Shown: positions 7,495-16,199 of the stretch, piece after piece | Position numbering within the stretch: position 1 is the first letter of the stretch | How the letters are laid out: each line of letters opens with the position of its first letter | NCBI RefSeq assembly: GCF_020618415.1 | Contig: NZ_CP085344.1 | Coordinates: 1,759,001 to 1,823,000, forward strand | From: Cupriavidus sp. MP-37 | Lineage (GTDB): Bacteria; Pseudomonadota; Gammaproteobacteria; Burkholderiales; Burkholderiaceae | Reading direction: 5' to 3' | DNA: 64,000 bases | Notes under the pieces: model-generated | The model's input: the letters and a program-made list of their open reading frames with translations, nothing else | What the model was told of the DNA's origin: nothing | Databases searched by the model: none | Position numbers and translations under genes: made by a program

Positions 7495-8940
7495 ATGAAA
7501 TACCAGTCGACCCGCGGCCATGACATGCCGCAATCGTTCTCCGAGATCCTGCTCGGCGGCCTGGCCCCGGATGGCGGCCTGTATTTGCCGAAGCAGTATC
7601 CGCAAGTCACGGCCGACGAACTCGAGGCCTGGCGCAAGCTGCCGTATGCCGACCTGGCTTATGAAGTCCTGCGCAAGTTCTGCGACGACATTCCCGCCGA
7701 GGACCTGCGCGCGCTGACGCGCAAGACCTACACCGCCGAGGTGTACTGCAACGCGCGCGAGGGCGACAACACCGCCGACATCACGCCGCTGCGCACGCTG
7801 GGCGAAGAGAGCGGCACCAGGCTGCAGCTGCTGGGCCTGTCCAACGGCCCGACGCTGGCGTTCAAGGACATGGCGATGCAGCTGCTCGGCAACCTGTTCG
7901 AGTACGCGCTGGCCCGGGCCGGGCAGGAGCTGAACATCCTGGGCGCCACCTCGGGCGACACCGGCAGCGCCGCCGAATACGCGATGCGCGGCAAGCGCGG
8001 CATCCGCGTCTTCATGCTGAGCCCGCACCGCAAGATGAGTGCGTTCCAGACCGCGCAGATGTTCAGCCTGCAGGACCCGAACATCTTCAACATCGCCATC
8101 GACGGCGTGTTCGACGACGCCCAGGATATCGTCAAGGCGGTCTCCAACGACCACGATTTCAAGGCGCGCCAGAAGATCGGCACGGTCAATTCGATCAACT
8201 GGGCGCGAGTGGTGGCCCAGGTGGTGTACTACTTCAAGGGCTGGCTGCTGGCGACCGATGGCCCGGGCCAGAAGGTGTCGTTCTGCGTGCCGTCGGGCAA
8301 CTTCGGCAATGTCTGCGCCGGCCATATCGCGCGCATGATGGGCCTGCCGATCGACAAGCTGGTGGTCGCCACCAACGAGAACGACGTGCTCGACGAGTTC
8401 TTCCGCACCGGCGCCTATCGCGTGCGCAAGTCGGCCGAGACCTACCACACCTCCAGCCCCAGCATGGACATCTCCAAGGCCTCGAACTTCGAGCGCTTCG
8501 TGTTCGACCTGCTGGGCCAGGACGCCGGCAAGCTGGCGGCGCTGTTCCGCGACGTCGAAGAGAAGGGCGGCTTCGACCTGTCGGGCACGCCGGAATTCGA
8601 CCGCATCCGCCAGTTCGGCTTCGTCTCGGGACGCAGCACGCACCAGGACCGGCTGGCGACCATCCGCGACCTGTCGTCGCGTTATGGCGTCACCATCGAT
8701 ACCCACACCGCCGACGGCATCAAGGTGGCGCGCGAGCATCTCAGCGCCGGCGTGCCGATGGTGGTGCTGGAAACCGCGCTGCCCGCCAAGTTTGCCGACA
8801 CCATCCGCGAAGCGCTCGGCCGCGAGCCGGAGCGCCCGGCGAAGTTCGAGGGCATCGAGAGCCTGCCGCAGCGCTTCGAGGTGATGCCGGCCGACGCCGC
8901 GCAAGTGAAGGCCTATATCGCCCGCCACACCGGCCTGTAA
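7495..8940 (+). CDS. thrC: Threonine synthase
   Basis: This 481-residue PLP enzyme converts O-phosphohomoserine to threonine. The N-terminal signature MKYQSTRG and the length place it in the longer class of threonine synthases found in proteobacteria and yeast. The PLP lysine is Lys124 in LAFKDMAMQ, and the phosphate-binding segment is GATSGDTGSAAEYA. VPSGNFGNVCAG is the second cofactor-contacting loop. It lies directly behind hom, completing the last steps of threonine synthesis apart from homoserine kinase, which is not in this window. Confidence 0.96.
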   Translation: MKYQSTRGHDMPQSFSEILLGGLAPDGGLYLPKQYPQVTADELEAWRKLPYADLAYEVLRKFCDDIPAEDLRALTRKTYTAEVYCNAREGDNTADITPLRTLGEESGTRLQLLGLSNGPTLAFKDMAMQLLGNLFEYALARAGQELNILGATSGDTGSAAEYAMRGKRGIRVFMLSPHRKMSAFQTAQMFSLQDPNIFNIAIDGVFDDAQDIVKAVSNDHDFKARQKIGTVNSINWARVVAQVVYYFKGWLLATDGPGQKVSFCVPSGNFGNVCAGHIARMMGLPIDKLVVATNENDVLDEFFRTGAYRVRKSAETYHTSSPSMDISKASNFERFVFDLLGQDAGKLAALFRDVEEKGGFDLSGTPEFDRIRQFGFVSGRSTHQDRLATIRDLSSRYGVTIDTHTADGIKVAREHLSAGVPMVVLETALPAKFADTIREALGREPERPAKFEGIESLPQRFEVMPADAAQVKAYIARHTGL

Positions 8941-8999
8941 GCGCGCGGGGCGCGGACGTGGCTGCGGCGCCGCCGCGTGCCGGGTCCGGGCCAACTCGC

Positions 9000-9081
9000 T
9001 ACAATCAGGCTGCGGGCCCGATCTCCGGCCCCCGCATGGCCAGCCCCGCGCGCGGGTGCCGGCCATGCGCGGGCCGTTTTT
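9000..9081 (+). terminator. Promoter-like box followed by long hairpin and T-run before moeA
   Basis: A TACAAT box (9000-9005) is followed by a long imperfect hairpin, arms 9026-9041 and 9061-9076 with one mismatch, and then TTTTT at 9077-9081. The moeA start codon lies 30 bases downstream. It can be the thrC terminator, or an attenuator if transcription starts at the TACAAT box. No good -35 is visible, so termination of the hom-thrC transcript is the simpler reading. Confidence 0.6.
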
Positions 9082-9110
9082 CATGGGCCAACCCTTTCCC
9101 ACATCGCACC

Positions 9111-10349
9111 ATGACCCAAGCCGCAGCACCTTCCCGTCCCCCGATGCTGACCCTGGCCCAAGCGCTCGACGCGCTGCTTGGCGCCGCCCGTCCGCTGGCG
9201 CAGGCCGAGTCCATCGACACGCTCGCCGCCAACGGCCGCGTGCTGGCCGCCCCGGTGACGAGCACGCTGCGCGTGCCGCCGGCCGACAACACCTCGATGG
9301 ACGGCTACGCGCTGCGCGCCGCCGACGTGCCGGCCGCGGGCACGCGGCTGCGCGTGTCGCAACGGATTCCCGCCGGCCATGTCGGCACCGCGCTGGAACC
9401 CGGCACCGCGGCGCGCATCTTCACGGGGGGCTTGATCCCGCCCGGCGCCGATGCCGTGGTGATGCAGGAGCAATGCGCGGCCGACGGCGACGACGTGATC
9501 GTCAACCACGTGCCGCAGTCCGGCGAATGGGTGCGGCGCGCCGGCGAGGATATCGAAGCCGGCAGCGTGATCCTGCCGGCCGGCACGCGGCTGACGCCGC
9601 AGGCGCTGGGGCTGGCCGCGTCGGTCGGCCAGGCCAGGCTGGACGTGGTGCGCCGCGTGCGCGTCGCGGTGTTCTTCACCGGCGACGAACTGGCGATGCC
9701 GGGCGAACCGCTCAAGCCCGGCGCGATCTACAACTCCAACCGCTTCACGCTGCGCGGCCTGCTGGAAAACCTGGGCTGCGAGGTCAGCGACTTCGGCATC
9801 GTCCCCGATACGCTGGCCGCCACGCGCGAAACCCTGCGCCGCGCGGCGCACGGACATGACGTGATCATTACCTCGGGCGGCGTCTCGGTCGGCGAGGAAG
9901 ACCATATCAAGCCCGCGGTCGAGGCCGAAGGGCGGCTCGACCTGTGGCAGATCGCGATCAAGCCGGGCAAGCCGCTCGCGTTCGGGCAGGTCGGCAGCGG
10001 CAGCGAGCCGGCGTTTTTCCTCGGGCTGCCGGGCAACCCCGTGTCCAGCTTCGTGACCTTCCTGCTGTTCGTGCGCCCGTTCCTGCTGCGCCTGCAGGGC
10101 GTGGCCGACGTGGCGCCGCGGCGCCTGCCGCTGCGCGCCGATTTCGAGCTGAACAAGGGCGACCGCCGCAACGAGTTCCTGCGCGCGCGACTCAATGCCG
10201 AGGGCGGGCTCGACCTGTTCCCCAACCAGAGCTCGGGCGTGCTGACCTCGACCGTCTGGGGCGACGGCCTGATCGACAATCCGCCCAACCAGGCGATCGC
10301 GCGCGGCGACACCGTGCAGTTCATTCCGTTTGACGGCCTGCTCGCGTAG
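9111..10349 (+). CDS. moeA: Molybdopterin molybdenumtransferase MoeA
   Basis: This 412-residue protein inserts molybdate into adenylylated molybdopterin to give molybdenum cofactor. Landmarks in order are DNTSMDGYALR near residue 60, GGLIPPGADAVVMQE in the family's substrate loop, the MoCF-fold segment VAVFFTGDEL...YNSN, the ITSGGVSVGEEDH motif, and the FFLGLPGNPVSSFVTF loop. The C-terminal domain IV ends at FIPFDG. The ATG at 9111 gives the standard length; an earlier in-frame start would read through the terminator hairpin. moaD and moaE follow, a normal molybdopterin grouping. Confidence 0.95.
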   Translation: MTQAAAPSRPPMLTLAQALDALLGAARPLAQAESIDTLAANGRVLAAPVTSTLRVPPADNTSMDGYALRAADVPAAGTRLRVSQRIPAGHVGTALEPGTAARIFTGGLIPPGADAVVMQEQCAADGDDVIVNHVPQSGEWVRRAGEDIEAGSVILPAGTRLTPQALGLAASVGQARLDVVRRVRVAVFFTGDELAMPGEPLKPGAIYNSNRFTLRGLLENLGCEVSDFGIVPDTLAATRETLRRAAHGHDVIITSGGVSVGEEDHIKPAVEAEGRLDLWQIAIKPGKPLAFGQVGSGSEPAFFLGLPGNPVSSFVTFLLFVRPFLLRLQGVADVAPRRLPLRADFELNKGDRRNEFLRARLNAEGGLDLFPNQSSGVLTSTVWGDGLIDNPPNQAIARGDTVQFIPFDGLLA

Positions 10350-10390
10350 CGGCCGGCATGACCAGGATGCCCAGGATATAGAAGGCAGCG

Positions 10391-10648
10391 ATGATCATCG
10401 AACTCCGATTCTTTGCCAGCGTGCGCGAGCAGCTCGGCGTGTCCGCCGAGCGTGCCGAGGTGCCGCCCGAGGTGCGCACCGTCGGCGCGCTGCGCCAGTG
10501 GCTGCGCCAGCGCGGCGGCGCCTGGGCCGAGACCCTGGCCGAGGGCCGCGCGCTGCGCATGGCCGTCGACCACGCCGTGGCCCGCGCCGATACCGCGCTT
10601 GCCGACGGCTGCGAAGTCGCGTTTTTCCCGCCTGTGACCGGAGGCTGA
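10391..10648 (+). CDS. moaD: Molybdopterin synthase sulfur carrier subunit MoaD
   Basis: The 85-residue ubiquitin-like protein ends in the required Gly-Gly (PPVTGG), the site of adenylation by MoeB and of the thiocarboxylate that supplies sulfur for the dithiolene of molybdopterin. The fold begins MIIELRFFASVRE and the last strand is CEVAFFPPV. Its stop codon is one base from the moaE start, so the two subunits of molybdopterin synthase should be made together. Confidence 0.94.
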   Translation: MIIELRFFASVREQLGVSAERAEVPPEVRTVGALRQWLRQRGGAWAETLAEGRALRMAVDHAVARADTALADGCEVAFFPPVTGG

Positions 10649-10649
10649 G

Positions 10650-11135
10650 ATGAGCGTCAGGGTGCAGCGTGAGGATTTCGATCTCGGCGCGGAAGTCGCG
10701 GCACTGCGCGCCGGCAATCCGCAGGTCGGCGCCGTAGCCAGCTTTATCGGCACCGTGCGCGATGTCAGCGAGGGCAGCGCCGTCAGCGCGATGGAGCTGG
10801 AGCACTACCCGGGCATGACCGAGAAGGCGCTGGCGCAGATCGAAGCCGCGGCGTGCGCGCGCTGGGAACTGCTGGGCGTCACCGTCATCCATCGCGTCGG
10901 CCCGCTGCTGCCGCTGGATCAGATCGTGCTGGTCGCGGTGGCATCGAAGCATCGTGGCAATGCCTTCGCCGCGTGCGAATTCATCATGGACTACCTCAAG
11001 TCCGAAGCGCCGTTCTGGAAAAAGGAAGAAACGCCGGAGGGCGCGCGCTGGGTCGATGCACGGGTCACCGATGAAGACGCGTTGAAGCGCTGGGGCATCG
11101 AGTCGATCAACGCCAGCGGCGAGGAGCAGCCCTGA
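10650..11135 (+). CDS. moaE: Molybdopterin synthase catalytic subunit MoaE
   Basis: This 161-residue subunit uses MoaD thiocarboxylate to convert precursor Z (cPMP) into molybdopterin. Family landmarks are VASFIGTVRD, MELEHYPGMTEKAL, VTVIHRVGPLLPLDQIVLVAV, the HRGNAFAACEFIMDYLK segment, and the conserved FWKKE near the catalytic lysines. The stop codon overlaps the crcB start (TGATG), so the fluoride channel gene is translationally coupled at the end of the molybdopterin cluster. Confidence 0.95.
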   Translation: MSVRVQREDFDLGAEVAALRAGNPQVGAVASFIGTVRDVSEGSAVSAMELEHYPGMTEKALAQIEAAACARWELLGVTVIHRVGPLLPLDQIVLVAVASKHRGNAFAACEFIMDYLKSEAPFWKKEETPEGARWVDARVTDEDALKRWGIESINASGEEQP

Positions 11136-11515
11136 TGGGCCCGTTGGGGTTTGTCGCCGTCGGTGTCGGCGCCGCGGCAGGGGCATGGCTGCGCTGGGCA
11201 TTCTCGGTACTGTGGAATGCCATCAACCCGGCGATGCCTTATGGCACGCTGGCGGCCAACCTGCTGGGCGGCTACCTGATCGGGCTGGCGGTCGGCTTCT
11301 TCGATACGCATGCCGGACTGCCGCCGGAATGGCGCCTGCTGGCCATCACCGGCTTCCTCGGCGGGCTGACCACGTTTTCGACGTTCTCGAGCGAGGTCGT
11401 GGCCAACCTGATGGCCGGTGACTACGGCTGGGCGGCGATGCACTTGCTGCTGCATCTGGGCGGCTCGTTGCTGCTGACCGCGCTGGGGCTCTGGAGCTAC
11501 CGCGTGCTGGCCTGA
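11135..11515 (+). CDS. crcB: Fluoride ion channel CrcB/Fluc
   Basis: The 126-residue membrane protein has the four hydrophobic helices of the dimeric Fluc channel, which exports fluoride. Diagnostic segments are GAWLRWAFS in the first helix, GTLAANLLGGYLIGL in the second, and the TGFLGGLTTFSTFSSE signature in the third, whose phenylalanines line the pore. Its start overlaps the moaE stop. Its last 19 bases overlap the 3' end of the convergent hydrolase gene. No fluoride riboswitch is visible upstream, as expected for an internal operon position. Confidence 0.94.
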   Translation: MGPLGFVAVGVGAAAGAWLRWAFSVLWNAINPAMPYGTLAANLLGGYLIGLAVGFFDTHAGLPPEWRLLAITGFLGGLTTFSTFSSEVVANLMAGDYGWAAMHLLLHLGGSLLLTALGLWSYRVLA

Positions 11516-12462
11516 TCCGCGTCCCGGATCAGCGCGATCAGCGCGGCATTGAAGGCTGGCGCCTGCTCCATATGCGGGCTGTGGCCGGCCTCGGGCACCA
11601 CGCTGAACCCCGCCGCGGGGTGCAAGGCCCGCGTGGCGAGGCCCACCGACGGCGCGTACAGCCGGCTGGCTGCTCCATACAGATGGAACAGCGGCAGCCG
11701 CGCCGCGCGCAGCGTGTCGCGGAAATCCTGCCGCGCCATGTCTTCCCACAAGCCGGCCAGCACCGTGGCGTCGCACTGCCGCGCCATGTGCGCGATGCGC
11801 TGCGTCGCCGCCGGCTCCGGACGCCGGCCCGCCGCCCACAAGCCTGATGCCACCGACGGCGCCAGCCGGAGCCAGTCGGCGCGCACACGGTCCGCCATCT
11901 GGCTGGCGTGGGCCATGTCGTAATGGCCGTGCAGCCCATGCGGCCAGCCCGGGCCGGTAATCATGCGGGGCGTCATGTCGATGCTGCCCACCGCCGCCAG
12001 CGGCAGCTGCGGCTGGTCGCGCAACAGTGCCCAGGCCACCATCGCGCCCATCGACCAGCCCGCCACCACCACGTCAGCCAGTCCCAGATGCGCGACCAGC
12101 GCGGCCACGTCGCGCGCAAGCGCTGCGACGCCAGCGCCCGCGCGCTGCCGCGACAGGCCGTGGCCGGCATGGTCGGGGGCGATCACGCGGAAGCCGGCCA
12201 GCGCCAGTGCGCGCTGTCCGTCGAAGGCCGTGCCGTCGACCGACCAGCCATGCAGCAGCAGCAAGGGCCGGCCCTGTCCGGCTTCGCGCCAGCCGGGCAG
12301 GGCCCCGCGTGCCGGATGGACGACATAGGGCGGCGCGGCGGGACTGGCAGGGAGCGGTTCGGAAGCGTCCAACGGCGTGTCTCGGCTGGCGGGAGGGGAG
12401 GAAGGCGCCCGGCATATCGCCCGGGGTGAGGGTGCCCCTCTATTGACATCCACGCTGCGCAA
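11497..12462 (-). CDS. Alpha/beta fold hydrolase (BioH-like)
   Basis: The core from about residue 45 is an alpha/beta hydrolase: LLLLHGWSVDGTAFDGQ carries the HG oxyanion motif, GWSMGAM the serine nucleophile elbow, and GHSPHMEQ the catalytic histidine. The size and layout recall BioH-type carboxylesterases, but no biotin genes are nearby, so substrate is unknown. The start is unsettled: there is no in-frame ATG before the catalytic domain. The longest reading starts at a TTG at 12462 inside the divergent tetR promoter; a TTG at 12372 would drop the Pro/Ala-rich lead. The 3' end overlaps crcB by 19 bases. Confidence 0.75.
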   Translation of the reverse strand: MRSVDVNRGAPSPRAICRAPSSPPASRDTPLDASEPLPASPAAPPYVVHPARGALPGWREAGQGRPLLLLHGWSVDGTAFDGQRALALAGFRVIAPDHAGHGLSRQRAGAGVAALARDVAALVAHLGLADVVVAGWSMGAMVAWALLRDQPQLPLAAVGSIDMTPRMITGPGWPHGLHGHYDMAHASQMADRVRADWLRLAPSVASGLWAAGRRPEPAATQRIAHMARQCDATVLAGLWEDMARQDFRDTLRAARLPLFHLYGAASRLYAPSVGLATRALHPAAGFSVVPEAGHSPHMEQAPAFNAALIALIRDADQASTR

Positions 12463-12504
12463 TTTATACGATGAAACATGAATCAGATATCAGGTTTTGC
12501 CTGA
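12443..12504 (+). promoter_or_regulatory. Sigma-70-like promoter and inverted repeat before tetR
   Basis: TTGACA (12443-12448) and TATACG (12465-12470) are separated by 16 bases, a good housekeeping promoter for the plus strand. Just downstream, TCAGG and CCTGA (12490-12504, 5-base gap) form an inverted repeat that could be the regulator's own operator. The next start codon is the TetR gene at 12635, leaving a leader of about 155 bases. Confidence 0.6.
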
Positions 12505-12634
12505 GTGGCGGTTCCAGGTGGCGGCAGGGACGACGGCGGGGGCGAGGAGGCGCCTGTGGTCGCCTGTCGGCGCCGGCAACACAGGCAGCGGTCGGCATTT
12601 CCAAGACAAGGCGCCCAGCGCCACCGGAGACAAG

Positions 12635-13294
12635 ATGTCCACCACCCAGACTGGCGACACCGGCATAGCCGACGCCGACGCCACCGGCCCTGCCGGCGGC
12701 ATGGGCCCGCCCAAGACCGCGCGCGGGCAGAAGACACGCGAAGCGCTGCTGCGCGCCGCCGAGAAGGTGTTCGGCGAGAAGGGCTACTACGCCGCGTCGA
12801 TCTCCGAGATCACGCAGGAAGCCAAGGTGGCGATGGGCACCTTCTACCTGTACTTCAAGGACAAGGAAGATATCTTCCGCGCGCTGGTCGCGCACATGCT
12901 GGAACTGGTGCGCGCGCACCTGCGCAAGCACGTTGCCGCCGCCGAAACCCAGATGGAGGCCGAGCGCCTGGGCCTGAAGGCGTTCCTGTCCTTCGTTTCG
13001 CGCCACAAGAACCTGTACCGGATCGTACTGGATTCTTACTCGGTCGACGAGACCATCTACAGCAGCTATTTCCAGGTGTTCGCCGAGCTCTACAGCCGGC
13101 GCCTGACCCGCGCCGAAGAGCAGGGCGAGATCGTGCCCGGCGATGCCGAGGTGCGCGCCTGGTGCCTGATCGGGATCAGCAATTTCCTCGGCATGCGCTA
13201 TGCGCGCTGGAAGCGGCCGCCTTCGATGGAGAAGGTGGTCGACACCGCTTTCGACCTGATCGCGCACGGCCTGCAGCCGCGCCAGACGCGATAG
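12635..13294 (+). CDS. TetR family transcriptional regulator
   Basis: The 219-residue protein has a typical N-terminal TetR DNA-binding domain (about residues 28-76): TREALLRAAEKVFGEKGYYAASISEITQEA, with the recognition helix in MGTFYLYFKDKEDIF. The C-terminal ligand domain is all-helical and its ligand cannot be read from sequence. The ATG at 12635 follows GGAGA and leaves a 28-residue Gly/Ala-rich lead before the HTH. It sits 100 bases upstream of the transporter/acyl-CoA ligase cluster on the same strand and is the obvious candidate to control it. Confidence 0.9.
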   Translation: MSTTQTGDTGIADADATGPAGGMGPPKTARGQKTREALLRAAEKVFGEKGYYAASISEITQEAKVAMGTFYLYFKDKEDIFRALVAHMLELVRAHLRKHVAAAETQMEAERLGLKAFLSFVSRHKNLYRIVLDSYSVDETIYSSYFQVFAELYSRRLTRAEEQGEIVPGDAEVRAWCLIGISNFLGMRYARWKRPPSMEKVVDTAFDLIAHGLQPRQTR

Positions 13295-13393
13295 GCGCGG
13301 GCGGCGCGCAATGCGCCGCAAGCCGGCATGCCACGCAGTTGCAGCAGGTTTCAGCCCTACCAACACAAACGAGACCGAACCCAGGAGACCGCC

Positions 13394-14581
13394 ATGCATC
13401 GCAACCCCCACGCTCTGCGCGTCCTCGCCATGGCCGCCGCGCTGCTCGGCGCCGGCGCCGCGCTGGCCAAGGACATCCGCATCGCGCACGTCTATGACAA
13501 GACCGGCGCGCTCGAGGCCTATGCCAAGCAGACCCAGACCGGCCTGATGATGGGCCTGGAATACGCCACCAACGGCACCATGACCGTCAACGGCAACAAG
13601 CTGGTGGTGATCGAGAAAGACACCCAGGGCAAGCCGGACGTGGCCAAGGCCCAGCTGGCCGCGGCCTACAGCGACGACCGCGCCGACATCGCGGTGGGCC
13701 CGACTTCATCCGGCACGGCGCTGGCGATGCTGCCGGTGGCCGAGGAATACAAGAAGGTGCTGCTGGTCGAGCCCGCCGTGGCCGACTCCATCACCGGCGA
13801 CAAGTGGAACCGCTATATCTTCCGCACCGGCCGCAATTCGTCGCAGGACGCGATTTCGAATGCGGTGGCGCTGGACAAGCCGGGCGTGCAGATCGCCACG
13901 CTGGCGCAGGACTATGCCTTCGGCCGCGACGGCGTCAAGGCCTTCAAGGGCGCGCTCAAGCACGCCAGGATCGTGCATGAGGAGTACCTGCCGACCAATA
14001 CCACCGACTTCACCGCGGGGGCGCAGCGGCTGTTCGATTCGCTCAAGGACAAGCCCGGCCGCAAGGTGATCTTCATCATCTGGGCCGGCGCCGGCAACCC
14101 GTTCAAGATCGCCGACCTGGACCCCAAGCGCTACGGCATCGAGATCGCCACCGGCGGCAACATCCTGCCCGCGATGGCCAGCTACAAGAACTTCCCGGGC
14201 ATGGAAGGGGCCACGTACTACTACTTCGGCATCCCCAAGAACAAGGCCAACGAATGGCTGGTGTCCAACCACTACAGCAAGTTCAAGACGCCGCCCGACT
14301 TCTTTACCGCCGGCGGCATGAGCGCGGGCATCGCCCTGGTCGAGGCCCTGAAGAAAACGCATGGCGACACCGGCACCGACAAGCTGATCGCGGCGATGGA
14401 AGGCATGTCGTTCGACACCCCCAAGGGCAGGATGACCTTCCGCAAGGAAGACCACCAGGCGATGCAGTCGATGTACCACTTCAAGATCAAGGTGGACCCG
14501 GCCTTTGCCTGGGGCGTGCCGGAGCTGGTGCGCGAGATCAGGCCCGAGGAAATGAACGTGCCCGTGCGCAACCACCGCTGA
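13394..14581 (+). CDS. ABC transporter substrate-binding protein, LivJ-like (HAAT family)
   Basis: The 395-residue protein has a Sec signal (residues 1-25, cut near AALA-KDI) and a type I periplasmic-binding fold starting DIRIAHVYDKTGALEAYAKQ. It belongs to the branched-chain-amino-acid-type (HAAT) binders, which also serve aromatic and carboxylic acids. The start follows AGGAGA. Its stop overlaps the start of the ATPase gene (ATGA-type), so this is the first gene of the transporter. The neighbouring acyl-CoA ligase suggests an organic acid rather than an amino acid as ligand; that is inference. Confidence 0.9.
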   Translation: MHRNPHALRVLAMAAALLGAGAALAKDIRIAHVYDKTGALEAYAKQTQTGLMMGLEYATNGTMTVNGNKLVVIEKDTQGKPDVAKAQLAAAYSDDRADIAVGPTSSGTALAMLPVAEEYKKVLLVEPAVADSITGDKWNRYIFRTGRNSSQDAISNAVALDKPGVQIATLAQDYAFGRDGVKAFKGALKHARIVHEEYLPTNTTDFTAGAQRLFDSLKDKPGRKVIFIIWAGAGNPFKIADLDPKRYGIEIATGGNILPAMASYKNFPGMEGATYYYFGIPKNKANEWLVSNHYSKFKTPPDFFTAGGMSAGIALVEALKKTHGDTGTDKLIAAMEGMSFDTPKGRMTFRKEDHQAMQSMYHFKIKVDPAFAWGVPELVREIRPEEMNVPVRNHR

Positions 14582-15435
14582 TGGACGCGCCAGCCACCTT
14601 CGCCAGGCCCGCCCCGGCGCCGTCGCAGCCGGCGGGCCAGCCCGCGGGCGCGGCGGCGTCCGCGGCGCGGCCGCTGCTGGAAACGCAGGGGCTGACCATT
14701 CGCTTTGGCGGCCACGTTGCCGTCAATGCGGTGTCGTGCGCGTTCCGGCCCGGCGAGCTGACCTGCATCGTCGGGCCCAACGGCGCCGGCAAGACCACGT
14801 ATTTCAACCTGATCTCGGGGCAGTTGCCGCCCACCGCCGGGCAGATCCTGCTCGATGGCGAGGACGTGACGCGCCTGCCGGTGTCGCAGAAGACCCGGCG
14901 CGGCATCGGCCGCGCGTTCCAGCTGACCAGCCTGTTCCCGCAGCTGTCGGTGCTGGAGAACGTGCGGCTGGCGGTGCAGGCGCGGCAGCAGCGCGGCATC
15001 GATTTGTTCTCGATGTGGTCGGGCCACCGCGACCTGCAGGCGCAGGCCATAGCCATCCTGGAGCGCGTGGCGCTGGCCGGCAAGCGGCAGCTGGCGGTGG
15101 CGTCGCTGCCGCACGGCGACCAGCGCAAGCTGGAGGTCGGCATCCTGCTCGCGCTGCAGCCGCGCGTGTTCATGTTCGACGAGCCCACCGCGGGCATGAG
15201 CGTCGACGAAGTGCCGGTGATCCTGGACCTGATCCGCGAGATCCGCCAGGACCGCAGCAAGACCGTGCTGCTGGTCGAGCACAAGATGGACGTGGTGCGC
15301 TCGCTCGCCGACCGCATCATCGTGCTGCACAACGGCACGCTGGTGGCCGACGGCGACCCGGCCGAGGTGATCGCGTCGCCGGTGGTGCAGCAGGCTTACC
15401 TGGGCCTGCCCGAAGAGGAGGGCCGCCATGGCTGA
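14581..15435 (+). CDS. ABC transporter ATP-binding protein, LivG-like
   Basis: The 284-residue ATPase has Walker A GPNGAGKT, the Q-loop in GIGRAFQLTSLFP, a Walker B ending MFDEPTAGMS, and the H-loop in LLVEHKMD. The signature segment reads LPHGDQRKLEV, the LivG variant of LSGGQ. A 32-residue Ala/Pro-rich lead precedes the domain. The start overlaps the stop of the binding-protein gene and the end overlaps the second ATPase gene by 8 bases. It pairs with the next gene to power import through the two permeases. Confidence 0.92.
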   Translation: MDAPATFARPAPAPSQPAGQPAGAAASAARPLLETQGLTIRFGGHVAVNAVSCAFRPGELTCIVGPNGAGKTTYFNLISGQLPPTAGQILLDGEDVTRLPVSQKTRRGIGRAFQLTSLFPQLSVLENVRLAVQARQQRGIDLFSMWSGHRDLQAQAIAILERVALAGKRQLAVASLPHGDQRKLEVGILLALQPRVFMFDEPTAGMSVDEVPVILDLIREIRQDRSKTVLLVEHKMDVVRSLADRIIVLHNGTLVADGDPAEVIASPVVQQAYLGLPEEEGRHG

Positions 15436-16168
15436 CGTGACCGCGGCGGAGCCGATCCTGCAACTGCAGGGCGTGCAGACCCATATCGGCCCGTATCACA
15501 TCCTGCATGGCGTCAGCTTCGCGGTGCCGCGCGGCGGCGTGACCATGCTGCTGGGGCGCAACGGTGCCGGCAAGACCACCACGCTGCGCACCATCATGGG
15601 CCTGTGGCAGGCCAGCGCCGGCACGGTCCGCTTCAACGGCGCCGACATCACGCGCCACAGCACGCCGGCGATCGCGCAGGCCGGCATTGCCTACGTGCCC
15701 GAGAACATGAGCGTGTTCTCCGACCTGACCGTGGCCGAGAACATGCGCCTGGCCGCCCGCACCGGCGCCATCGACGAACGCCGGCTGGACTGGGTGTTCC
15801 GCATGTTCCCGGCGCTGAAGACCTTCTGGCACCAGCGCGCCGGCGTGCTGTCGGGCGGGCAAAAGCAGATGCTGTCGGTGGCGCGCGCCATCATCGAGCC
15901 GCGCCAGCTGCTGATCGTCGACGAGCCGACCAAGGGCCTGGCGCCGGCGATCATCCAGAACATGATCCATGTGTTCCGCGAGCTGAAGCAGACCGAGGTG
16001 TCGATCCTGCTGGTGGAGCAGAACTTCCATATGGCGAAGTCGGTGGGCGATACGGTGGCGGTGATGGACGACGGCCGTACGGTGCATACCGGCACGATGG
16101 CGGCACTGGCGGAGGATGAAGGGCTGCAGCAGCGGCTGCTGGGTTTGTCGCTGGCGGCGCATCAGTAG
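15428..16168 (+). CDS. ABC transporter ATP-binding protein, LivF-like
   Basis: This 246-residue ATPase carries Walker A GRNGAGKT, the segment AGIAYVPENMSVFSDLTV typical of LivF, signature LSGGQKQM, Walker B LLIVDEPTKGLAP and H-loop LLVEQNFH. It overlaps the LivG-like gene by 8 bases. A 191-base gap holding two copies of the palindromic repeat separates it from the permease genes, which is unusual because these four components are normally tightly packed. Confidence 0.92.
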   Translation: MADVTAAEPILQLQGVQTHIGPYHILHGVSFAVPRGGVTMLLGRNGAGKTTTLRTIMGLWQASAGTVRFNGADITRHSTPAIAQAGIAYVPENMSVFSDLTVAENMRLAARTGAIDERRLDWVFRMFPALKTFWHQRAGVLSGGQKQMLSVARAIIEPRQLLIVDEPTKGLAPAIIQNMIHVFRELKQTEVSILLVEQNFHMAKSVGDTVAVMDDGRTVHTGTMAALAEDEGLQQRLLGLSLAAHQ

Positions 16169-16199
16169 CGAAGACGATTTCCAGGACCGACGGTTGGCT

